From CAZAFM01 sp964484395 (lineage in GTDB: Bacteria > Campylobacterota > Campylobacteria > Campylobacterales > CAZAFM01), in NCBI GenBank assembly GCA_964484395.1, contig CAZAFM010000110.1, forward strand, positions 1 to 5,372: a stretch of 5,372 nucleotides of DNA. The letters run 5' to 3'. The notes under the pieces are model-generated. The model was not told where the DNA came from. It saw only the letters and a list, made by a program, of their open reading frames with translations, and did not search any database. A program made the translations under genes and the position numbers. Shown one piece after another: positions 1 to 5,372 of this stretch. How positions within the stretch are numbered: the first letter of the stretch is position 1; each line of letters begins with the position of its first letter.

Positions 1-445
1 GATTTAACGATTGATTAGCTAAAGTTCCACTCGTGCTCATTTTAGTATTACTATTACTATAAGCATTATTAGTGAGGTAAGAAGAAAAATTACCATCGTT
101 ATTTATATGAGCTTTGACAAAGAAGCCACTTCTATCATGATCTTTAGCAAGAATAGCTCCACCACCCCAAGGAGAACTTTTATAATTACCTAAACCGTCC
201 ATTCGACCTAGCTCTGGAATTTTAATCCAAGCAGACACTGTAATTTCGTCATCCAACATAAGTGAATCACTATTTGGGACTTTAATATGACCAGGATTGT
301 AATAGCCACCAAATTTTACAGCTTTTCCATTTTTCCCATTTTCATATGATACTCCCGAGTTTGTAGCCATTCCATGATTTCTATGCCCACTACTATCATT
401 GGCATTATCTTCAAACTCATAGTATGCCACTAAGCCATTAGGTAA
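1..445 (-). other. LamG-like (concanavalin A-like lectin) domain, truncated by the window edge
   Basis: From mature residue 1357 the sequence reads L-P-N-G-L-V-A-Y-Y-E-F-E-D-N-A-N-D-S-S-G. It then has N-H-G, G-K-N-G-K-A-V-K-F-G-G and I-x-V-P-N-S-D-S-L, followed by E-I-T-V-S-A-W-I-K. These are the ordered hallmarks of the Laminin_G_3 / concanavalin A-like jelly roll: an opening 'GLVAYYxFExNAxDSSG' strand, a 'GxAVxF' strand and an 'xxTVSAWIK' strand. Such domains commonly bind carbohydrate or calcium-dependent ligands in surface proteins. About 148 residues lie in the window and the domain is still open at the edge, so its last strands and anything after them are not visible. Confidence 0.88.
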
Positions 446-3400
446 ATCTATTGATATTTCACCAATTTCCACATAACCACTTTCAAGCGTATCTCCACCA
501 CTTTTATCCTTGATTATATACTCTTTATTACCACTAGCCCTTGGGGTGCAGGCGAACTTCACTTCTGTTAGGCTACTCTCACCTTTTATGCACTCTTCTG
601 CATCGGCTATAGTAAACGCCAAAGTTTCAGGGAGGTTTGTTCCTGTGATAGTAAATGTTGTTGCTTCATCTAAATTAGCTGTAGTTGGAGATACAGATGA
701 GATTTCAGTTTGGGCTACCTCTACTTTAAACTCTTTTAACTCTGATGGAGTTACCATCATAAAAGGTCGTGAGAGTTTGCCGTTCTCTTTTCTGTTTTTT
801 TGTCCATCTATGATAGTGTATGGGGATACTGTTGCCCTCTGTGTGTAGCTATTTAGAATAGTGTCGTAAACATAGATGGTTTTGAGTGTAATGCCCTGAC
901 CTATTTTTGTAGAGTTCGTATCTACTATAGCATCAGAGCCATCTCCTAGCTCTACCTCTGCAGGACCCTCTTTTGTACCGTTACTATACTCTGTGACTAC
1001 ATAGAATGGATACTCATCTACACCTTTTCTATTTGGAAAACTATCACTTCTACCCCAAAAATTGAAGTAGTTATCTCTGTTTAGAGCTAGTTTGACTGCT
1101 ATGATATTGCCGTTCTTATCTAGCACTTTGCTTGATTGTTCTACTAGCACATCTCTATGAGATTTGGCATTGCTAGTTGTATAGTCATAGTCTGGAACTA
1201 GAAATACATTTAGTGCCGTATCATAGACTGTTTTTTCACCTTCCTCACCACCAAATACAAGAGAAGTAGAGTCGGTGTAGATACCAGGTGTGTTATGCTC
1301 TACTATGCCTTTATGATTTTTTTCATATATGGATGTAAAGTCTACGAAGCTCATCTCTTTATCAGTGGGGATGCTTGTCTGTATTAGATATGCATTTATG
1401 ATTGGATTGCTTATGTTTTCTTTGAAGTCTATAGGCTGGTAGTAGCTATGAGTCTCAAATAGACTATCTTGGCTACATCCAAACAGGCCTCCGCCAAATG
1501 GACAGTCTAGTTCTGATTTTTTTACACTTTGGACTATATAGTTATTTCCGTTAAATGATGTTGATTTTGTTCTATTATACTTGTTTTGTAGCTCGTCTAT
1601 GTCCAGTACATCGTATCTATATGAGTGCCAGTCGGCAGTTACTACAGTGTCATCATCTTTTGAAAATTTCTTAAGATAGGAGCTGTAGGCATCTTTGTAG
1701 TCCTCCAAAAGACCTACTTTGTTCTCGATACTAAACTTCATACCTGGCATTGCTAGTATGTTGTTTAGTGAGTCCTCTTTGGATAGGGTGTAGGCTCTTG
1801 GGTAGGTATCACCTAGCCAATATCTGCTAAATCCGCTAGATTTAACTTCTTGAGTATCTACTAGAAACTGTACATTATCTTTAGGGATAGCTATATAGCT
1901 TATCTGATCTAGTGGTGGTATAGATATAGATATCCCCATGTTTGCATCTGTAGTAAAGTCCACATAGGAGGGTTTTGTAACGGCATCCCACGCCATAGAG
2001 CTTCCATCTTTTGTAGCTTTTGCAAGTTTTAGAGCTTTGGCAGGTGTCATGCTTACAAGCATATCTTTGAGTAGTGCTACTCCGTTCTTACCTAGTTCTT
2101 TGGCTCCCTCAGTTAGAAGTATCTTTGTGATATGCCAAGTAACGCTACCATCTGGTGTTTCACCATTTTCTACAACTTTTTTTAGCATTTCATTTACTTT
2201 GCTTAGTCTATCTATGGTTTTTGAGAAATCTTTTAGCGTTGATAGTTGTGAGCGTAGACACTGCATGATTGCTCCATTATGAGCAGCACTAAAAATCATA
2301 GAGTTTCTACCATCATTTAGGTATTGTGGATATGTTCTGCTACCTCCATAGGTTTGATATAGCGTGTCGCTTGAGCCATTATCCCTTATACTTGTCTTAT
2401 ATATCATATATCTTGCTATTGAGCTGGTTTTCCATTTTTTTGTGTTATCGGCATTTGCATACTCTTTCTTTCCGCCACTAAAGCACACCTGTATAGCTTT
2501 ATCCGCTATCCATATAAAGACTACATCAGTACCTATATTTTTCATGGCTCTACCAAAGTTTGTTAATTTGTTTTTGTTTATGTCTTTTAGTTGTGGCAAG
2601 ATGCGACCTATCTTGTCTACAGATGTTTTATCATAATTAGTAGGTTCCGATGATGCTGTGAGTGTTCCATTTATAAGTTCAAAGGCATTTACCACACTAT
2701 CTACAGACTTTTTAACAGCTTCACATTTGAAGTTATCATTCTGAGCTGTTGCTCCCTCTTGTAGCTCATCATATATGCTACATACACCCTCAACCCCCAT
2801 CTGAATAGCCTTTAATAGTGCACCGGTATCGCTTATGATGTCATTATATGCTTGGTATGTTTCTGTGATAGTTGTTGATTTTTTTACTGCTTCTTTTAGT
2901 GCTTTGTTGAAGCTTTTTCCTACTCCTGCGGCTGCTTCAAGTATAACTGCAGTAGTAGCTACGGTGTTTAGTGCTTGTGGTTTATCGAAGTAGTAGTTTT
3001 CATTGTTTCTATAGAGCCTATATGCTTTTTCTTTTTCAACTGAGATAGCTGACTCTTTACTAGGGTCAACGCTCTCTGGCATAGAGAAGCTTTCCCACCA
3101 ACTATAGTTTTCTAGCTCATCCCTCATATCTAGCGCATAGTAGAGCGAAGTGTTGTTTTTTATCTTTATAGAGTTGCTATCTGTAGTAGCTGTGATAGAT
3201 CTAAACCAAGCAGGTATCAAGTCATACTTTGTAGAAGAGCTTGATGCTAGAGGAGAGAGAGCTCTAGTAGATATATTTAACGAGTTGCTTTTTTCTTCAA
3301 TCTTGTTTGCCATATTTGCAGTTATGGACATCATTTGAGAGTCAGAAATCTCTGAGGTTAGTCTATCTGATATAGATGCTATCTTTGCTTGGAACTCATC

Positions 3401-4605
3401 GCTTGCCTCTGTGTTGCTTGGGTTTAGGCTCTCTTGATACTTTGCTACTGCACTATCAAACTCGACATCTTTAGCTGCTATGTTTGCAAGCCTCTGTTGC
3501 TCATCTGCTGGCAGGAATAGAAGTTCAGGTGTGGTCATAAAAAGCTTAGATAGTGTAGTAGTCTCAGCGTTTAGCTTTCCTTTCCACTCTCCTATGTTAA
3601 AAGATAGATACTTTATAGAGGACTCCTCTATACTATCTGAGCCATCTTCATAGGAGGTGGAGCTACTCTCTATAACTGCTATATCACTCAGATATCCACT
3701 AGATGATATAGATGTGCTCGTACTACCACCTATATCAGCAGAGCTATCTGATGAAAATGAAACTAGCTTATACTCCCTAGTAGTCTGAACAGGTGTATCA
3801 TCACTACTCTCTTCACTTGTATCTGATGCAAATGACTCAAGCTCAGTCACATCTATAGTGACAGGCACACTCTGTGCAACTCTAGTTTTGCCGTTTTTAA
3901 AGGCATTTTTAAAATCATCATCATCTAGATAGCCATCATATCCATCCTCTCTCATAGCTTTTACAAAACTAGCTATGTTCTCTCCACGACTACCGATAAA
4001 CTGCTTGAACAGATCAATACCTGAAGTCTGGTTGGATACAAATGGATCAGAATCAATACCCAAAAGAGAGGCTATATGGTCTTGGGCGCTTTTTCGTCTT
4101 TGCTCCATAGTTCCACTATAAAGCTCTGCAAAACTCTGAACTAGTGTGGTATATGGCGTGACAGAGCATGACTCATAGCTAGGGCAGATAGAGTACATAT
4201 CACTCTCAAATTCAGAACCATCTAGATAGCCCTCATTTGCTTTTACTATAGCACCATTTGATAGTGTAGAGTCAAGTGTTATAGAATAGTAACCTTCACT
4301 ATTTGTTGCGTTTTGTTCAGTAGCTAAAACATTCCCATCAGCATCAAATACTTGAATAGTAGCTAGATTTATAGGGTCATCTATGACAAAACCAGATATG
4401 GTTGTGCCATCTTGAGTTTCAGTCTGAGTTTTTGGGTCTCCTGTAGAGCTATCACCACCAGTGCTACTAGATGTTGTTCCATCACTAGTAGAGCTACCGC
4501 CCCCTCCGCCACAGCCTCCAAGTAGTAGTCCTACTGCTACTACTAGTGAGGCAACTATATGCTTTTTACTCTCTCTCTCTCTCTCTCTCTCTCGAAAACA
4601 GCCAT
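1..4605 (-). CDS. Giant multidomain lipoprotein with IPT/TIG and LamG domains; phase-variable start, frame OFF; 3' end outside window
   Basis: This is probably a surface-exposed, lipid-anchored adhesin or glycan-binding protein. I translated the minus frame by hand from 4642 to 2 and found no stop: 1,547 open codons that continue past the window. Numbering from the lipobox Cys (codon 4513-4511), I see a Gly/Ser/Thr tether (1-34), a carboxypeptidase-regulatory-like beta domain (35-100), a helical stretch opening with VTPYTTL (118-158), a Ser/Asp/Glu-rich stretch (about 220-305), mainly helical sequence (about 310-760), beta-rich sequence (about 845-1260), an IPT/TIG domain (1266-1350) and a LamG domain (1357-1504+). 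I recognise no family in about 160-1260. After the lipid Cys there are ten cysteines, at 110, 116, 578, 597, 677, 752, 1004, 1013, 1308 and 1322. I chose the ATG at 4605 because it is the only start with a good ribosome binding site. As sequenced it is out of frame with the body because of the GA tract at 4569-4593, and no other start exists before the lipobox. Ligand and function are unknown. Confidence 0.9.
466..718 (-). other. IPT/TIG (Ig-like) domain of the lipoprotein
   Basis: Mature residues about 1266-1350 begin with the typical I-S-S-V-S-P-T-T-A entry. They continue with TTFTITGTNLPETLAF, a C-x(13)-C pair (residues 1308 and 1322, the second in F-A-C-T-P) and a closing G-N-K-E-Y-I-I-K-D strand. 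The T-F-T-I-T-G-x-N-L-P core is characteristic of IPT/TIG domains of bacterial surface proteins. The two cysteines could form a disulfide in an oxidising compartment. It sits directly before the LamG domain and probably acts as a rigid connector. Confidence 0.75.
4214..4411 (-). other. Carboxypeptidase-regulatory-like beta-sandwich domain of the lipoprotein
   Basis: Mature residues 35-100 show the usual pattern of this prealbumin-like fold: an opening TISGFV strand, an IQVFDADGNVLA strand with the typical D-x-D/G turn, an NSEGYYSITL strand, and a closing AIVKANEGY strand. In cell-surface proteins such modules usually act as stalks or spacers near the membrane, which fits the position just after the tether. 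The identification is by pattern only. Another small Ig-like beta domain is the alternative. Confidence 0.6.
4511..4570 (-). other. Lipoprotein signal peptide core and lipobox (signal peptidase II site)
   Basis: The frame after the tract reads S-K-K-H, then the hydrophobic run IVASLVVAVGLLL, then L-G-G-C. This is a positively charged n-region, a 13-residue h-region and a lipobox with Leu at -3 and Gly at -1. The Cys codon is 4513-4511. In the ON state with 11 repeat units the signal peptide would be 30 residues, beginning M-A-V-F followed by seven alternating Glu/Arg residues. The Cys is followed by five glycines and a Ser/Thr-rich linker. Position +2 is Gly, not Asp, so by the E. coli Lol rule there is no inner-membrane retention signal. 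Surface display is inference. Confidence 0.9.
4555..4605 (-). other. OFF-state leader frame actually read from the ATG (16 codons, then stop)
   Basis: Translation from the ATG at 4605-4603 as sequenced gives M-A-V-F, four Glu-Arg pairs encoded by the tract, then V-K-S-I and a TAG stop at 4557-4555. The peptide is 16 residues and ends before the hydrophobic core of the signal peptide, so no lipoprotein would be made. The other possible OFF register (13 units) would hit TAA directly after the tract. Two of the three registers are therefore cleanly null and one is ON. The tract encodes alternating Glu and Arg in every register and never creates a stop itself. Confidence 0.8.
4569..4593 (-). repeat. 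Dinucleotide contingency tract, (GA)12G on the coding strand
   Basis: A perfect 25-base alternating G/A tract (CT on the plus strand) lies 12 bases after the A of the ATG and 55 bases before the lipobox Cys codon. A pure tract of this length inside a coding start is far from chance and is a known hot spot for slipped-strand mispairing. The distance from the ATG to the downstream lipoprotein codon at 4558 is 47 bases, so it is two bases over a multiple of three. Unit counts of 11 or 14 (2 modulo 3) put the gene in frame, while the present 12 and a count of 13 do not. Sequencing error in the tract is the main alternative explanation. Confidence 0.93.
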
Positions 4606-4612
4606 TCCGAAG

Positions 4613-4618
4613 CTCCTC
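4613..4618 (-). promoter_or_regulatory. Shine-Dalgarno site GAGGAG for the phase-variable lipoprotein
   Basis: GAGGAG lies seven bases upstream of the ATG at 4605. This is optimal spacing, and it fixes that ATG as the intended start even though it is out of frame with the gene body. No ATG, GTG or TTG occurs in the lipoprotein frame between the TAG at 4645-4643 and the lipobox Cys. Confidence 0.85.
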
Positions 4619-4695
4619 TATGATGTATTTGTCTGAAAAATGCTAGAAGTTTACAAGAATATTTGTTAAATAAAGCTAAGCTATAGAGTATCTAC

Positions 4696-4722
4696 GCCTA
4701 AAAGTTTGTATAAATTTTAGGC
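4696..4722. repeat. Perfect 8-bp inverted repeat upstream of the lipoprotein gene
   Basis: GCCTAAAA at 4696-4703 pairs perfectly with TTTTAGGC at 4715-4722 across an 11-base spacer. It lies about 90 bases upstream of the lipoprotein ATG and 22 bases past the stop of the small frame. On the minus strand it is not followed by a T-run, so it is a poor intrinsic terminator for the upstream genes. A TATACA sequence lies within the spacer on the minus strand. It could be a regulator-binding site or an mRNA hairpin; the sequence alone does not decide. Confidence 0.5.
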
Positions 4723-4744
4723 ACTTATGCTTTTTAATGTTTGC

Positions 4745-4873
4745 TTATAGTTTTTCTGGTTTGCAGAGGGCTTCTTTTTTGTTGCTTTTAACTTTGCATT
4801 TTTTGCAGATGTGAGTAGGGGAGGTTGTGAATTTTTTTAGCTTAGTTTTTTTTATCTCACATAGTTTTTTCAA
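4745..4873 (-). CDS. Small Lys/Cys-rich protein frame with a CxxC motif; possibly the 3' part of a frameshifted gene
   Basis: A frame from TTG at 4873 to TAA at 4747-4745 encodes 42 residues: about one third Lys, with Cys at 5, 23, 26 and 37. It contains a C-K-K-C knuckle and ends in A-L-C-K-P-E-K-L. Its look is protein-like rather than random, as in a small zinc-knuckle-type protein, but I cannot name the family. GGAG lies ten bases before the TTG, a weak fit for a start. Just upstream, a different minus frame (4932-4870) reads A-E-Y-A-T-R-C-K-I-D-K-I-K-D-I-G-V-K-K-F before a TGA at 4872-4870. This has the same Lys/Cys style and no start codon of its own. The two together look like one gene of about 60 codons broken by small indels in the run around 4865-4875. 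It may be a functional short gene or a decaying remnant. Confidence 0.4.
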   Translation of the reverse strand: MKKLCEIKKTKLKKFTTSPTHICKKCKVKSNKKEALCKPEKL

Positions 4874-4932
4874 AACTTTTTAACTCCAATATCTTTGATT
4901 TTGTCTATCTTGCATCTTGTAGCATACTCTGC

Positions 4933-4941
4933 ATTATATCA
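4933..4941 (-). promoter_or_regulatory. Extended -10 promoter candidate (TGATATAAT)
   Basis: On the minus strand a consensus TATAAT (4938-4933) is preceded by TG with the correct one-base gap, giving an extended -10. There is no recognisable -35, only AT-rich sequence, which is common for sigma70 promoters in Campylobacterota. It begins about 50 bases after the Hpt stop. It could drive the small frame at 4873-4745 and perhaps read on into the lipoprotein gene. The predicted start point would be near 4926. Against it, the site overlaps the upstream end of the possible broken gene. Confidence 0.5.
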
Positions 4942-4989
4942 TAGTCTAAAACTAAGAAATTAAAGTGAAGCTTTGACCCTGATAAATCA

Positions 4990-5372
4990 TTATTCCTTAC
5001 TATCTATCTCACCTCTTAAAGCATCTTTTGTTAACTCTATGATTTTTGCTAATTCATCTATTATTGTTTTATCTATTGGTTTACCCTCTTTTAGTAGTGT
5101 GTTTAGCTCAGTGCAGATATCACTTAGTTTTTTAGCTCCAATAGTTCCACTTGAGCCTTTTAGAGAGTGGATTTGTGCTTGGGCGTTGTTGTTATATCTT
5201 ATATCATCTATAATGGTGCTATAGCTATCATCTAGAGTTTTTAAAAACATAGTATACATATTTTTAATAGACTCCATATCTCCATCTAGATTGTCTATCA
5301 AAAACTCCTTATCTAATACTATACCCTGCTGTGTAATTGGATTTGATTTATCATCACTATCTTGGGAGTTTT
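4990..5372 (-). CDS. Hpt (histidine phosphotransfer) domain at the C-terminus of a probable hybrid sensor kinase; 5' end outside window
   Basis: The last 126 codons of a gene are visible, open to the right window edge and ending at TAA (4992-4990). A short polar linker (N-S-Q-D-S-D-D-K-S-N) leads into an Hpt four-helix domain. The phosphoacceptor is in the motif Q-I-H-S-L-K-G-S-S-G-T-I-G-A, a close match to HxLKGxxxxxGA, with the His codon at 5169-5167. Hpt domains accept phosphate from a receiver domain and pass it to a response regulator in the cytoplasm. The gene could begin with the TTG at 5301, but that would cut into the first helix (G-I-V-L-D-K-E-F-L is typical Hpt entry sequence), and there is no ribosome binding site of note. 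I therefore treat it as the C-terminal part of a longer protein, most likely a hybrid histidine kinase or receiver-Hpt protein. The kinase and receiver parts are not in view. Confidence 0.88.
   Translation of the reverse strand, partial: NSQDSDDKSNPITQQGIVLDKEFLIDNLDGDMESIKNMYTMFLKTLDDSYSTIIDDIRYNNNAQAQIHSLKGSSGTIGAKKLSDICTELNTLLKEGKPIDKTIIDELAKIIELTKDALRGEIDSKE

Larger units (their letters stand above)
4606..4989. other. Intergenic region between the Hpt gene and the lipoprotein gene
   Basis: These ~384 bases are rich in A/T runs. They hold the extended -10 candidate, the small Lys/Cys-rich frame and its possible broken 5' part, the inverted repeat and the ribosome binding site. No tRNA fold, CRISPR repeat or convincing intrinsic terminator is visible. 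No confident promoter could be picked between the inverted repeat and the ribosome binding site, where only weak -10-like matches occur. Confidence 0.6.

Noticed and set aside
2912..2935. P-loop-like motif A-A-A-G-V-G-K-S in the lipoprotein (matches [AG]-x4-G-K-[ST])
   Set aside because: It lies within helical sequence of an exported lipoprotein, with no hydrophobic beta strand before it and no Walker B partner seen. The short pattern matches by chance often.
510..3338. Plus-strand open frames at 510-848, 2037-2282, 2364-2636 and 3150-3338
   Set aside because: All lie antisense within the uninterrupted lipoprotein frame and show no domain or start signal of their own.
3914..3949. EF-hand-like acidic loop E-D-G-Y-D-G-Y-L-D-D-D-D in the lipoprotein
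   Set aside because: The Gly at loop position 6 and Leu at position 8 fit, but positions 1 and 3 are Glu and Gly rather than Asp. No second loop is nearby, so calcium binding is not supported.
4500..4504. Run of five C (G on the coding strand) in the poly-Gly tether as a second phase-variable tract
   Set aside because: Five bases are too few for frequent slippage, and the run is part of mixed Gly codons (GGC, GGA, GGG, GGC, GGT).
4461..4646. Plus-strand open frame with Pro and Leu-Ser repeats over the lipoprotein start
   Set aside because: It is the antisense reading of the Gly tether (giving Pro) and of the GA tract (giving Leu-Ser). It has no ribosome binding site and is explained by the minus-strand gene.
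4955..4975. Short AAAG/CTTT hairpin after the Hpt stop as an intrinsic terminator
   Set aside because: The stem is only four base pairs, AT-rich and lacks a proper T-run, so termination cannot be claimed.
4973..5224. Plus-strand 83-residue open frame opposite the Hpt domain
   Set aside because: It is antisense to a clear Hpt coding sequence with its catalytic His motif, and no plus-strand gene signals are present.

Overview
The window reads almost entirely on the minus strand. It looks like an AT-rich bacterial genome, most plausibly a Campylobacterota (Sulfurimonas/Sulfurovum-like) species. That guess rests on codon style (many AGA, ATA, CTA, AGT codons), a large lipoprotein with IPT/TIG and LamG modules, a hybrid-kinase-type Hpt gene, and a dinucleotide contingency tract of the kind known from epsilonproteobacteria. 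The taxonomic call is inference, because no rRNA or core gene is present.

Layout, following minus-strand transcription (right to left). (1) 5372-4990 is the 3' end of a signalling gene. Its last ~110 residues are a histidine phosphotransfer (Hpt) domain, probably the C-terminus of a hybrid sensor kinase that begins outside the window. (2) 4989-4606 is ~384 bases of intergenic DNA. It holds an extended -10-like promoter just after the Hpt stop, a small Lys/Cys-rich frame with a CxxC motif (4873-4745) that may be the 3' half of a frameshifted gene, an 8-bp perfect inverted repeat (4722-4696), and a strong ribosome binding site. (3) 4605-1 is one very long gene that runs off the left edge. It encodes a lipoprotein of at least 1,504 mature residues. 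In order it has a Gly/Ser tether, a carboxypeptidase-regulatory-like beta domain, a long region I cannot assign to a family, an IPT/TIG domain and the start of a LamG-type lectin fold.

The most interesting feature is the start of the large gene. The only ATG with a Shine-Dalgarno sequence (4605-4603) is followed after four codons by a 25-base GA/AG dinucleotide tract (12 full units plus one base). Downstream of the tract, the ATG frame is out of register with the lipoprotein frame and stops after 16 codons. The lipoprotein frame itself has no ATG, GTG or TTG between its upstream stop and the lipobox. Loss of one unit, or gain of two, joins the two frames and gives a textbook lipoprotein signal peptide. 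I read this as a phase-variable surface lipoprotein captured in the OFF state. The mechanism resembles the CT-repeat switches in signal-peptide regions of Helicobacter pylori outer-membrane protein genes, but here it acts on a giant lectin-like lipoprotein.

How the parts work together is inference. The lipoprotein is probably a surface adhesin or carbohydrate-binding protein switched on and off by slipped-strand mispairing. Whether the neighbouring phosphorelay gene regulates it cannot be told from this window.
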